The notes under the pieces were generated by a model. It had not been told where the DNA came from, did no database searches, and saw only the letters and a list, made by a program, of their open reading frames with translations. The translations under genes were made by a program, and so were the position numbers. A DNA stretch of 19,167 bases from an uncultured Collinsella sp. (GTDB taxonomy: Bacteria; Actinomycetota; Coriobacteriia; Coriobacteriales; Coriobacteriaceae): assembly GCA_902494935.1 (NCBI GenBank), contig CABUVH010000020.1:1-19167 (forward strand), written 5' to 3'. Every line of letters starts with the position of its first letter. Position 1 is the first letter of the stretch. Shown piece by piece: positions 8,235 through 15,989 of the stretch.

Positions 8235-10949
8235 CTACTCGGTACGGGCAACCTGGTCGATGCGGTAACCCTCGATCTGGTCGCCGGGCTTGATGTCCTG
8301 GAAGTTCTCCAGACCAATGCCGCCTTCGGAACCGCTCTTGAGGCTCTTGGCCTCGTCCTTGTAGTGGCGCATCGAGGCGATCTTGCCGTTGAAGACCACG
8401 ATGCCGTCGCGCACCAGACGCACGGAATCGGTCGCGGCGATCTCGCCCTCTTCGACGCGGACACCGGCGGCGATACCGACTTTGGGCACCTTGAAGGTGT
8501 CCAGGACAGTCGCGGTACCCGTGGCGACCTCGACCTCGGTGGGCTTGAGCATGCCGATACGGGCAGCGTCGAGCTCCTCGAGGCACTTGTAGATGACGTC
8601 GTAGCAACGGATCTCGACGCCCTCGCGCTCGGCGGCGGAGCGGGCCTTACCGTCGGGACGGACGCCAAAGCCGATGATGATGGCGTTGGAGGCGTCGGCC
8701 AGGACGACGTCGGTCTCGTTGATGGCACCGACAGCGGAGTGGATCGTGTTGATGCGGACCTCGGACTGATCCATCTTGTCGAGCGAGTCCTGAAGAGCCT
8801 CGATGGAACCCTGGACGTCGGCCTTGATGATCAGGTTGAGCTCCTTGACCTCGGCGTCGGCGATGGTCTCGAAGAGGTTCTCGAGCGTGACGTGCTTGAC
8901 GCGGCTCTGCTCCTCGATACGGGCCTTGAGCGAACGTTCATCGGCCAGGGCGCGTGCCTCGCGCTCGTCCTCGAACACGCGGAACTCGTCACCGGCGTTG
9001 GGCACGGACTGCAGGCCCAAAATCTCGACAGCGTCGGAGGGACCGGCCTCGGTGACGGCGCGGCCCTTGGGGTCGAGCATGGCGCGGACGCGGCCGTAGG
9101 TAAGGCCGGCGACCAGCGTATCGCCCACGTGCAGGGTACCGCGGGTCACGAGCACGGTAGCGACCGATCCGCGGCCCTTGTCGAGCTTGGCCTCGAGGAC
9201 GTTGCCCGAGGCAAAGGTGTCCGGGTTGGCCTTGAGCTCGAGTACGTCGGCCTGGAGCAGCACGGTCTCCAGAAGTTCGTCGATACCGATCTTCTGCTTG
9301 GCCGAGATGTTGACGAACATGTTCTGTCCGCCCCACTCCTCGGGGATGACTCCGTACTCGGTGAGCTCCTGACGCACACGGTCGGGGTTGGCGCCCGGCT
9401 TATCGATCTTGTTGACGGCGACGACGATGGGTACGCCGGCGGCCTTGGCGTGGTTGATCGACTCGACCGTCTGGGGCATGACGCCGTCGTCAGCGGCGAC
9501 GATCAGGATGACGATGTCGGTCACCTTGGCGCCACGGGCACGCATAGCCGTAAAGGTGGCGTGACCCGGGGTATCGATAAAGGTGATCTTGCGGTCGTTG
9601 ATCATGACCTGCGAAGCGCCGATGGCCTGCGTAATGCCGCCCGCCTCGCCGGCAGCAACGCCGGTGTGACGGATGGCGTCGAGCAGCGACGTCTTGCCGT
9701 GGTCGACGTGGCCCATGACGGTGACGACCGGGGCGCGCGGCTTAAGGTCGGCGGGATCGTCATAGAACGAGAAGGTGTTCTCCTCCTCGGGGGTGATGAT
9801 CTTGATCTGACGGCCCAGGTCGTCGGCAACGAGCTCAACGAGGTCGTCGGACATGGACTGCGTCATGGTGAGCGGCGTACCCAGCAGGAACAGGCGCTTG
9901 ATGATGTCGTTGGCCGGAACGTCGAGCGCCTCGGCAAGCTCCTGGACAGTAACGCCCTGGGAGACCTTGATGGCGTCGAGGTCCTCGGGGTTCACGCCCT
10001 GGGCCAGCGCCTCCTCTATCTTGCGCTCCTCCTGAGCCTTGGCAGCCTCGCGCTCGCGCTTCTCCTTGCGCTTCTTGCGGCGACCGGTGGACTCGCGAGA
10101 GGCCTCCTCGACGGCAGCACGAGCCTCCTTGAGCACCTTCTCGCGGCTGTACTCCTCGGCCTCGCGAGCCATGCGGCTGTAGTGGTCCTCTTCGTTGTTG
10201 TGACCGCCCTTGCGCTTCTTGCCCTTGCCCTGCTTATCGGGATTGGGGAAGTCCATGCCGGCAGCGACGTTGTTGCTGGCGTTGGTGCGATGGCTGTGCG
10301 GACGGCTCTCGGAGGCGTTGCGCTCGGAATTGTTGTCGGAGGCGTTGCGATCGTTACGACGGCCACCGCGGCGGTCGTTGTTGCCGCCACGACGGTTACC
10401 GCGCTCGGCGGCGCGCTCGGCCTTGGCCTTGTCCTCGGCGTCCTTCTTCTCCTTGAGCACGGTCTCCTGTGCGGCAATCTGGTCGAGAAGCGAACGGAAG
10501 CGCGAACCGGAGTCGGAAGCGGGAACGGCGCGGCGCTGGGCCTCGCGGGCAGCCTCCTCCTTCTCGCGGGCAAGGCGCTCCTGCTCGGCCTTCTTCTTGG
10601 CCTCGGCCTCGGCGCGGGCAGCCTCCTCAGCAGCCTGGGCTGCGGCAAACTGGCGACGCTCCTCCTCGCGTGCCTTCTCGGCGGCGATGCGCTCGCGCTC
10701 GGCCTCGGCGGCGCGTGCGGCCTCCTCGGCGGCAGCTGCCTGCTCCTCGGCCTGCTTGGCGGCCTCGACTTCCTGAGCGCGGGCCTCGATCACCGAGGCG
10801 AGCTGCTTGCGGACCATAGCGACATAGGCGTCCTCCAAGGTGGAGGAAGCGGACTTAGCGGGAATCTTCATATCGGCGAGATGACCCATCAGTTCCTTGG
10901 AGGTCATGCCGAACTCTTTGGCCAGGGTGGACACACGGACTTTTGCCAT
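8235..10949 (-). CDS. infB: Translation initiation factor IF-2
   Basis: A 904-residue IF2, the GTPase that brings initiator tRNA to the ribosome. There is an N-terminal IF2_N helical domain (1-50, [15 protein letters not shown]). A long Ala/Glu/Lys/Arg-rich segment (about 55-180) is predicted to form an extended helix or coiled coil. An Arg/Gly/Asn-rich stretch follows at about 183-250 and a second basic helix to about 310. A second IF2_N-like module ([18 protein letters not shown]) precedes the G domain: G1 GHVDHGKT (413-420), G3 DTPGH (459-463), G4 NKID (513-516). Domains II, III and IV follow to the C-terminus. The start ATG at 10949 has AGGTG seven bases upstream. Biased composition of the N-terminal arm produces long antisense open frames that are not genes. 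Confidence 0.97.
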   Translation of the reverse strand: MAKVRVSTLAKEFGMTSKELMGHLADMKIPAKSASSTLEDAYVAMVRKQLASVIEARAQEVEAAKQAEEQAAAAEEAARAAEAERERIAAEKAREEERRQFAAAQAAEEAARAEAEAKKKAEQERLAREKEEAAREAQRRAVPASDSGSRFRSLLDQIAAQETVLKEKKDAEDKAKAERAAERGNRRGGNNDRRGGRRNDRNASDNNSERNASESRPHSHRTNASNNVAAGMDFPNPDKQGKGKKRKGGHNNEEDHYSRMAREAEEYSREKVLKEARAAVEEASRESTGRRKKRKEKREREAAKAQEERKIEEALAQGVNPEDLDAIKVSQGVTVQELAEALDVPANDIIKRLFLLGTPLTMTQSMSDDLVELVADDLGRQIKIITPEEENTFSFYDDPADLKPRAPVVTVMGHVDHGKTSLLDAIRHTGVAAGEAGGITQAIGASQVMINDRKITFIDTPGHATFTAMRARGAKVTDIVILIVAADDGVMPQTVESINHAKAAGVPIVVAVNKIDKPGANPDRVRQELTEYGVIPEEWGGQNMFVNISAKQKIGIDELLETVLLQADVLELKANPDTFASGNVLEAKLDKGRGSVATVLVTRGTLHVGDTLVAGLTYGRVRAMLDPKGRAVTEAGPSDAVEILGLQSVPNAGDEFRVFEDEREARALADERSLKARIEEQSRVKHVTLENLFETIADAEVKELNLIIKADVQGSIEALQDSLDKMDQSEVRINTIHSAVGAINETDVVLADASNAIIIGFGVRPDGKARSAAEREGVEIRCYDVIYKCLEELDAARIGMLKPTEVEVATGTATVLDTFKVPKVGIAAGVRVEEGEIAATDSVRLVRDGIVVFNGKIASMRHYKDEAKSLKSGSEGGIGLENFQDIKPGDQIEGYRIDQVARTE

Positions 10950-10970
10950 ATGACTTCACCTACCCTTTCT

Positions 10971-11032
10971 GGCACCTTGGGTGCCTAGAGACTGAACGAG
11001 CGTGTGAGACGCGCCGGGACCCGCCCGGCGCG
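10971..11032 (-). other. Two hairpins in the nusA-infB spacer
   Basis: The 91-base gap holds a perfect 9-bp GC-only stem, CGCGCCGGG (11010-11018) with CCCGGCGCG (11024-11032) and a 5-base loop. Nearer infB there is a 6-bp stem, GGCACC (10971-10976) with GGTGCC (10980-10985) and a 3-base loop. Neither is followed by a U tract on the minus strand, so these are more likely intercistronic RNA structures (processing or stability) than terminators. The second stem ends about 10 bases before the infB ribosome binding site. Confidence 0.5.
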
Positions 11033-11040
11033 ACCGCGCG

Positions 11041-12288
11041 CTAGATCAGGTCCTCCGCATCATCGAAGGCGTCGGTGTCGTGGACACCGCAGAAACGGGA
11101 GCCGGGACGAGCCTGGTTGCGGCACTGGATGCCGTCCTCGGACACATACTCACAGCGGCGGACGTCCTCGTCCTCCTCGTCACCGATCAGGTCGGCGGCG
11201 GGCTCCTCGTGAACGGGAACGTTCTTGAGAATGTCGGCGGCAAGCGTCTCGGACTTGATGTCGATGTGCCAGCCGGTCAGGCGCGCAGCGAGACGGGCGT
11301 TCTGGCCCTCCTTGCCGATGGCGAGGGACAGCTGGTCGTCGGGCACGATGACACCGGCGTAAGCCTTCTCCTCGTCGATGAGGACGCGGGTGACCTTGGC
11401 GGGCGACAGGGCGTTGGCGACGTAGACGGCAGGATCGGCATCCCAAAGGATGACGTCAACGCGCTCGCCACGGAGCTCGCCCACGACAGCGCGAACACGG
11501 CTGCCCTTGGGGCCGACGCAGGCGCCCACGGGATCCAGACGGTCATCGAGCGAGTGGACGGCGACCTTAGAGCGCTGGCCAGGCTCGCGGGCGATCGACT
11601 TAATCTGGACGGTACCCTCATAGATCTCGGGCACCTCCTGCTCAAACAGACGACGCATGAGCTCGGGGTGGGTACGGGAGATGACAATCGGCGGACGGCT
11701 GTGCTCGCCACGAACCGGCTGCAGGTTGGAGTTAGGGTCGCGAACGTCGATGATCACGGCCTTGATGTGCTGGTTATGCAGGTAGCGCTCGCCCATCGGA
11801 CGCTCGTTGCGCTCGTTCTCGTAACGGCGCTGATCGAAGTGCGGCAGCTCGGCCTCGACGCCCTCGCGGATCTTGACGATCGTGAAGTCGGGCGTGGACT
11901 GCAGCACGGTACCGCTGATGAGGTCACCGATGCGGCCGGAGAACTCCTCGTAGATCTGCTCACGGGCGGAGTTACGCACGATGGCGTTGATTTCAGCCTT
12001 GGCGTGCTGGGCAGCGATGCGGCTCGTGTTCTTGGGGGTGACGTCGATCTCCTCGAACTCGGTGAAGTTGCCCTCCTCGTCCATGGAATCGTCGATCGGC
12101 TCCAGGCGGTAGACGTAGATCTTGCCGGTGGTGCGGTCGATGGTCACCTTGGCGCCCCACTCAAGATGCAGGATCTCGGCATAGCTCTTGGCGAGCGACT
12201 GCTCCAGGCGGTCGATCAGGTAGAGCTGGTCGATGTGCTTCTCCTGGCAAAGCTCCATCAGGGCGGACATCATGTCGGATGCTGCCAT
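11041..12288 (-). CDS. nusA: Transcription termination/antitermination factor NusA
   Basis: A 415-residue NusA that binds RNA polymerase and modulates pausing, termination and antitermination. The N-terminal polymerase-binding domain (about 1-118) is followed by an S1 domain (about 119-195, beginning [10 protein letters not shown]). Tandem KH domains come next: KH1 with [14 protein letters not shown] (252-265) and KH2 with [18 protein letters not shown] (320-337). After the usual core end near 356 comes an acidic linker (DEEDEDV) and an unusual tail with C379, C389, C400 and H403 (C-x9-C-x10-C-x2-H), resembling small zinc-binding modules. The start is the ATG at 12288, one base after the rimP stop, with GGAAGGAAAG upstream. 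E. coli-type acidic C-terminal repeats are absent. Confidence 0.96.
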   Translation of the reverse strand: MAASDMMSALMELCQEKHIDQLYLIDRLEQSLAKSYAEILHLEWGAKVTIDRTTGKIYVYRLEPIDDSMDEEGNFTEFEEIDVTPKNTSRIAAQHAKAEINAIVRNSAREQIYEEFSGRIGDLISGTVLQSTPDFTIVKIREGVEAELPHFDQRRYENERNERPMGERYLHNQHIKAVIIDVRDPNSNLQPVRGEHSRPPIVISRTHPELMRRLFEQEVPEIYEGTVQIKSIAREPGQRSKVAVHSLDDRLDPVGACVGPKGSRVRAVVGELRGERVDVILWDADPAVYVANALSPAKVTRVLIDEEKAYAGVIVPDDQLSLAIGKEGQNARLAARLTGWHIDIKSETLAADILKNVPVHEEPAADLIGDEEDEDVRRCEYVSEDGIQCRNQARPGSRFCGVHDTDAFDDAEDLI

Positions 12289-12289
12289 C

Positions 12290-12784
12290 TTACTTTCCTT
12301 CCTTCGCGGGCTTGAAGTCGTAGGTGGGCTTCAACTTGCACTTTTTAACATCAGAGAAATCGAGGGTGACGGACTCGCCGTCCTCGAGTTCGAGGGTCAC
12401 GTTCGTCTCGGTGGCGGCGGCAATCTTGCCGGCGTACTTGCGACGGCCCTCGGTGGCGGTGGAGGTGAGCTCGCAGTTCTCGCCCACAAAGCGGGCAAAG
12501 TCGCACGGGCGGCGCAGCGGGCGCGCCATACCCGGGCTCGACACCTCGAGCGTATAGCTCGAAGAGATGGGGTCGAGCTCCTCAATCACATCGCCGACCC
12601 ACTTGGTGTTGGCCGTGACGTCGTTGAGCGAAAGGCTCTGACCCTCGGCACCCTCGATACGCACGCGCACGCAGGGGGCCTTGGTGGCACCCACGAGCTC
12701 GACGTCGACGATGTCGACATCGTGCTGGGGAGCGACGGCCTCGAGCGCGTCGATGATCGCCTGCTCGGTCTTGGTCTTGACCAT
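12290..12784 (-). CDS. rimP: Ribosome maturation factor RimP
   Basis: A 164-residue RimP, required for 30S subunit assembly. An N-terminal alpha/beta domain (about 1-80) contains DVDIVDVELVG. The hallmark LEVSSPGMARPL (79-90) leads into the C-terminal SH3-like domain (to about 160). I chose the ATG at 12784 because GGAGG stands seven bases upstream and the protein then begins at the family's normal start. The frame stays open to 12997, but that would translate the promoter and leader terminator and is rejected. It is the first gene of the nine-gene run; a strong promoter and an intrinsic terminator lie directly upstream. The stop is one base from the nusA start, so the two are surely coexpressed. 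Confidence 0.95.
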   Translation of the reverse strand: MVKTKTEQAIIDALEAVAPQHDVDIVDVELVGATKAPCVRVRIEGAEGQSLSLNDVTANTKWVGDVIEELDPISSSYTLEVSSPGMARPLRRPCDFARFVGENCELTSTATEGRRKYAGKIAAATETNVTLELEDGESVTLDFSDVKKCKLKPTYDFKPAKEGK

Positions 12785-12804
12785 TGCGGCACCTCCATCC
12801 ATAC

Positions 12805-12837
12805 AAAAAAGAAGCGGGGCCGAAACCCCACTTCTTT
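12805..12837 (-). terminator. Leader terminator (putative attenuator) of the rimP-nusA-infB run
   Basis: Minus strand: stem AAAGAAGuGGGG / CCCCgCTTCTTT (complement of 12826-12837 and 12808-12819; one U-G pair, 6-base loop) continuing into a six-U run (complement of 12805-12810). It lies between the rimP promoter and the rimP ribosome binding site, only about 15-20 bases after the predicted transcription start. It must therefore be read through for the operon to be expressed. In B. subtilis NusA is reported to autoregulate its operon through a NusA-dependent leader terminator; the same logic is inferred here. Confidence 0.85.
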
Positions 12838-12862
12838 CAATTACAACTTCATTTGCAAGCAA

Positions 12863-12891
12863 ACTATACCAATAGCTGCGGAAACGTGCAA
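12863..12891 (-). promoter_or_regulatory. Main promoter of the rimP...rpoD run
   Basis: Minus strand: -35 TTGCAC (complement of 12886-12891), a 17-base spacer, and -10 TATAGT (complement of 12863-12868). This is one of the best-matched promoters in the window. The predicted start, near 12856, leaves a leader of about 70 bases that is mostly the terminator hairpin. Confidence 0.75.
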
Positions 12892-12902
12892 GCACAGTAC
12901 GA

Positions 12903-12972
12903 ACCTGCAGGTCAGCGTGCGCACAGCTTCTCCATAAGAATAGGACAATTGACCGAAGGCACCTGGGCAGGT
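12903..12972. other. Two ACCTG/CAGGT dyads upstream of the rimP promoter
   Basis: ACCTGCAGGT (12903-12912) is a perfect 10-bp palindrome. ACCTGggCAGGT (12961-12972) has the same half-sites with a 2-base spacer. They lie between the leuS terminator and the rimP promoter, the nearer one beginning 12 bases upstream of the -35. They could be operator half-sites; the differing spacers weaken this. No regulator is identified. Confidence 0.3.
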
Positions 12973-12978
12973 ACATGC

Positions 12979-13018
12979 AAAACGAGGGACGACCCAATCG
13001 GATCGCCCCTCGTCTTTT
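12979..13018 (-). terminator. Intrinsic terminator of leuS
   Basis: Minus strand: ACGAGGG (complement of 13007-13013) pairs with CCCTCGT (complement of 12982-12988). Further pairing is possible inside (GATC/GGTC region), and the stem runs into TTTT (12979-12982). It begins about 25 bases after the leuS stop. The plus strand also ends in TCTTTT, but no plus-strand gene is nearby. Confidence 0.75.
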
Positions 13019-13042
13019 ATGCGTCAGCTAAGCGCGCAGCGC

Positions 13043-15619
13043 TTACTTGACCACCAAGTTGACCAGCTTGCCGGGCACGCAGATGGCCTTGACGACCGTC
13101 TTGCCCTCGAGCCACTTGGCAACGGCGGCCTCGGCGGCAGCCTGCATCTCCTCGTTGGAGGCATCGCGGGCAACGTCGACGCGGCCGCGGACCTTGCCGA
13201 GCACCTGGACCACGATCTGCACCGTGTCCTCAACGGACTCGGCCAGGTCGAACTCGGGCCAGGCGGCGGTGTAGGCGTTGCCCTCGCAGCCGAGGGCCTC
13301 GTGCCACAGCTCGTCGGCCCAGAATGGGCAGATGGGGGCAAGGACGCTCACGATATCCTTAGCCACGCCGTAGCACAGCGCCTTGTCGCGGGCGGTACCC
13401 TCGGTGGCGTTGAGATAGGCGCTCGCCGCGTTGACGAGCTCCATGACGGCCGAGATGGCGGTGTTGAACTGGCCGCGATCGAAGTCCTCGGTGCACTTGG
13501 CGATGGTGCGGTGACGCTCGCGATAGAGCTTCATCGCAACCTCGTCGAGTGCGGACTTGTCGAAGGCCACGTTGGCGTCGCCGGACTGGACGAGCTGCCA
13601 AACGATACGCCAGGCGCGCTTGATGAAGCGGTTGGCGCCCTCAACGGCCTTGGGATCCCAGTCGAAGTCCTTCTCGGGCGGGGCAATAAACAGAATCGCC
13701 AAACGCATGGTGTCGGCGCCGTAGGGCTCGATGACCGAGCTCGGGGGCACGACATTGCCCTTAGACTTGGACATGGTGTCGCCGTTCTCGTCCTTGACCA
13801 TGCCCTGGCACAGCAGGTTGGTGAAGGGCTCGTCCACGCTCAGCAGGCCCAGGTCGCGCAGTGCCTTGGTAAAGAAGCGGCTGTAGAGCAGGTGCAGAAT
13901 GGCGTGCTCGATGCCGCCGATGTAGTTATCGACGGGCATCCAACGGTCGGCGGCCTCGCGTGAGAAGGGCAGCTCGGTGTTGTGCGGATCGGTATAGCGC
14001 AGGTAATACCAGCTGGAGCAGGTGAAGGTGTCCATGGTATCGGTCTCGCGCTTGGCCGGGCGGCCGCAGACCGGGCAGGTGGTCTCGTAGAACTCCTTGC
14101 ACTCAGCAAGGGTTTCGCCGGCGCCAAGGTCCAGGTTCTCGGGCAGCGTCACCGGCAGCTGATCCTCGGGCACGGGCACGATGCCGCAGTGCTCGCAGTG
14201 AATGGCCGGGATGGGGTTGCCCCAATAGCGCTGGCGGGAAATGAGCCAGTCGCGGAGACGGAACTCGACCTTGCGACGACCGCAGCCCATGGCCTCGAGG
14301 TCGGCCACGATCGCAGCCTCGCCCTCGGAGTGCTTACCGCCGCGCATGCCGGTGTACTTCCCGGACTGGACGAGCGTGCCCTCGGCAGCGTGGGCGCAAT
14401 CCCAGTCGACGGTCTCGGCATGGAAGGTATCGATGGTCTCGCCGCTGGCCTCGACGGCAGCGCGATCGTCATCGTCGAGGATGATCGGCACGATCGGCAG
14501 GTCGTACTTACGGGCGAACTCAAAATCGCGCTGGTCGCCACAGGGAACGGCCATGACGGCACCGGTACCATAGTCGGCAACGACATAATCGGCAACCCAC
14601 ACGGGGACCTTCTCGCCGTTCACGGGGTTCACCACGTAGCGGCCGGTAAAGGCACCGTGCTTCTCGAGGGTGCCCTGGGCACGCTCAACGGCAGAGATAT
14701 GCTTGGAGTCCTCGACGATCTTGGTGACGGCATCCTCGTACTCCGTGCCCTCGACGAGCTCGTGCAGGCCGGCGTACTCGGGAGCCAGGACAAAGAAGGA
14801 GACACCGAAGAGCGTGTCGGCTCGCGTGGTGAAGACGGTGATCTTACCCTCGTCGCCCTCGATAGGCTCGCCATCCCTGTCGCACAGGGTAAAGTCGACC
14901 TCGGCGCCCTCGGAGCGACCGATCCAGTTGGCCTGCATCTGCTTGACGCGCTCGGGCCAGCCGGGGAGCTTCTCCAGGTCGTCGAGCAGCTCCTGGGAGT
15001 ACTCGGTAATCTTGAAGTACCACTGCTCCAGGTCGCGCTTCTCGGGCTCGGTGCCGCAGCGCCAGCACTTGCCCTCGGTGACCTGCTCGTTAGCCAGAAC
15101 GGTCTTGCAGGTGGGGCACCAGTTGACCGGGTTCTTCTTGCGGTAGACCAGGCCCTTTTCCCACAGCTTCTCAAAGATCCACTGACCCCAGCGGTAGTAG
15201 TCGGGGCTGCAGGTCTTGACCATGCGATCCAGATCGTAGGAGAAGCCCATGCGCTTCATCGTGGCGAGCGCCTGATCCATATTCTTATACGTCCAGGCGG
15301 CAGCCTGCGTATTGTGCTTGATGGCGGCGTTCTCGGCAGGCAGGCCAAAGGCGTCAAAGCCGATGGGATGCAGCACGTCAAAGCCGCGCATGCGGGCCTG
15401 ACGGGCCATGGCATCGCCGATGGTATAGTTGCGCGCGTGGCCCATGTGCAGGTCGCCCGACGGATACGGGAACATCTCGAGCACATACTTTTTAGGCTTG
15501 CTGTCGTCGGTGTCGACGGCAAAGAGGTTGGAGTCCTCCCAGGCCTTCATCCACTTGGACTCAATGGCCTGCGCGTCGTAGGCAGGGATCTCGTCCTTAT
15601 GATCTGTGCAATCGCACAT
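13043..15619 (-). CDS. leuS: Leucyl-tRNA synthetase
   Basis: An 858-residue class I synthetase that charges tRNA-Leu. The HIGH motif is HMGH (58-61, within [14 protein letters not shown]). The KMSKS loop is TMSKSKGN (615-622). Cysteine pairs C168/C171 with C185/C188 form a zinc-type knuckle, and C475/C478 with C515/C518 a second. The CP1 editing domain spans about 225-420, with [10 protein letters not shown] (264-273) and [15 protein letters not shown] (351-365), which keeps the editing Asp. The length is normal for bacterial LeuRS. The ATG at 15619 has AAAGGAG five bases upstream. It is transcribed alone: a terminator follows at 12979-13018, and its leader is occupied by the long hairpin at 15643-15761. 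No T-box signature was found upstream. Confidence 0.97.
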   Translation of the reverse strand: MCDCTDHKDEIPAYDAQAIESKWMKAWEDSNLFAVDTDDSKPKKYVLEMFPYPSGDLHMGHARNYTIGDAMARQARMRGFDVLHPIGFDAFGLPAENAAIKHNTQAAAWTYKNMDQALATMKRMGFSYDLDRMVKTCSPDYYRWGQWIFEKLWEKGLVYRKKNPVNWCPTCKTVLANEQVTEGKCWRCGTEPEKRDLEQWYFKITEYSQELLDDLEKLPGWPERVKQMQANWIGRSEGAEVDFTLCDRDGEPIEGDEGKITVFTTRADTLFGVSFFVLAPEYAGLHELVEGTEYEDAVTKIVEDSKHISAVERAQGTLEKHGAFTGRYVVNPVNGEKVPVWVADYVVADYGTGAVMAVPCGDQRDFEFARKYDLPIVPIILDDDDRAAVEASGETIDTFHAETVDWDCAHAAEGTLVQSGKYTGMRGGKHSEGEAAIVADLEAMGCGRRKVEFRLRDWLISRQRYWGNPIPAIHCEHCGIVPVPEDQLPVTLPENLDLGAGETLAECKEFYETTCPVCGRPAKRETDTMDTFTCSSWYYLRYTDPHNTELPFSREAADRWMPVDNYIGGIEHAILHLLYSRFFTKALRDLGLLSVDEPFTNLLCQGMVKDENGDTMSKSKGNVVPPSSVIEPYGADTMRLAILFIAPPEKDFDWDPKAVEGANRFIKRAWRIVWQLVQSGDANVAFDKSALDEVAMKLYRERHRTIAKCTEDFDRGQFNTAISAVMELVNAASAYLNATEGTARDKALCYGVAKDIVSVLAPICPFWADELWHEALGCEGNAYTAAWPEFDLAESVEDTVQIVVQVLGKVRGRVDVARDASNEEMQAAAEAAVAKWLEGKTVVKAICVPGKLVNLVVK

Positions 15620-15642
15620 ATCAGCTCCTTTAATCTTAGCTG

Positions 15643-15761
15643 GGGTCGGGCGGCTTGGCTTTATTCGCTACTGCGGACAGTCCTGCGCAAGACGAAGAGC
15701 ACATTAAGTGCTCTTCTTTGCGTGCGGAACTTGTAGCGAACAAAGCCAAGCCGCCCGACCC
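15643..15761. repeat. 119-base inverted repeat filling the leuS leader
   Basis: Arms 15643-15671 and 15733-15761 are 29-base reverse complements with one mismatch (A at 15663). The match resumes outside as CTTAG/CTAAG after a 4-base bulge on the leuS side. Inside is a second stem, GAAGAGCAC (15694-15702) with GTGCTCTTC (15708-15716), and a CGCAA/TTGCG pairing around it. The leuS ribosome binding site lies about 12 bases beyond it. It belongs to the 370-base gene-free stretch 15620-15989, in which I found no coding frame. The origin is unknown: a mobile REP/MITE-like element or a leader regulatory structure. Confidence 0.75.
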
Positions 15762-15778
15762 TAAGGTTAACTTGACTG

Positions 15779-15787
15779 ATGATAGCA
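15779..15787 (-). promoter_or_regulatory. Putative extended -10 promoter of leuS
   Basis: Minus strand TGC-TATCAT (complement of 15779-15787) matches an extended -10. No -35 of quality is seen, as is normal for this class. Transcription would start near 15771, just before the long hairpin. Confidence 0.5.
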
Positions 15788-15795
15788 AATACGAC

Positions 15796-15830
15796 AAGCG
15801 AGATGCCTGCGACTTGCGGGCATCTCGCTT
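15796..15830 (-). terminator. Terminator between guaB and leuS
   Basis: A perfect 12-bp stem, AAGCGAGATGCC (15796-15807) with GGCATCTCGCTT (15819-15830), has an 11-base loop. On the minus strand it is followed by the U-poor TTGTCGTATTT, so it is a moderate terminator for guaB. The plus strand side reads CTTTAT. It lies about 160 bases after the guaB stop. Confidence 0.65.
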
Positions 15831-15890
15831 TATCTAAATAACGTTGTTGTGAATCAACCGCTATCTGTTATCCGCCCAAACATGGTCGGG

Positions 15891-15984
15891 TTTTCCAAGT
15901 GCCGCAGATTGCCGTGAAAGAGGAGCGACGCGTACTTTGGTACGCGAGCGACGGTTTGAACGGCAAGGTGCGGTGCTTGGGAAA
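15891..15984. repeat. Structured intergenic element directly after guaB
   Basis: A long interrupted dyad whose arms pair in three blocks separated by symmetrical 2x2 mismatches: CCAAG/CTTGG (15895-15899 with 15976-15980), CCGCA/TGCGG (15902-15906 with 15969-15973), and TTGCCGT/ACGGCAA (15909-15915 with 15960-15966). The apex holds CGCGTAC-TTTG-GTACGCG (15929-15946), with GAGCGACG repeated on both sides. It ends 5 bases from the guaB stop. The regular spacing of the internal loops looks like a conserved RNA or repeat family rather than chance. Which strand is functional, if any, is unknown; I cannot tell whether it matches a catalogued RNA motif. Confidence 0.6.
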
Positions 15985-15989
15985 GCCGC

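Noticed and set aside
8224..8607. N-terminal extension of rbfA overlapping infB
   Set aside because: The Arg/Gly-rich residues look like an out-of-frame reading of infB; RbfA similarity starts at the ATG at 8223.
10010..10780. Low-complexity Ala/Glu/Arg-rich coding repeats, considered as tandem DNA repeats
   Set aside because: No regular period is maintained; it is the normal variable N-terminal arm of actinobacterial IF2.
8364..10988. An 874-codon plus-strand open frame, rich in Leu, Gly, Val and Asp
   Set aside because: It is exactly antisense to infB, has no recognisable domain, and is explained by the biased codon use of the Ala/Glu-rich IF2 arm. Similar antisense frames lie over rpoD, dnaG, nusA, leuS and guaB.
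12785..12997. N-terminal extension of rimP by 71 codons
   Set aside because: It would translate through a promoter and an intrinsic terminator, has no family similarity, and a strong ribosome binding site supports the ATG at 12784.
15620..15780. T-box riboswitch upstream of leuS
   Set aside because: No T-box core sequence (TGGNACC), specifier loop or terminator/antiterminator pair is present; the region is one long hairpin.
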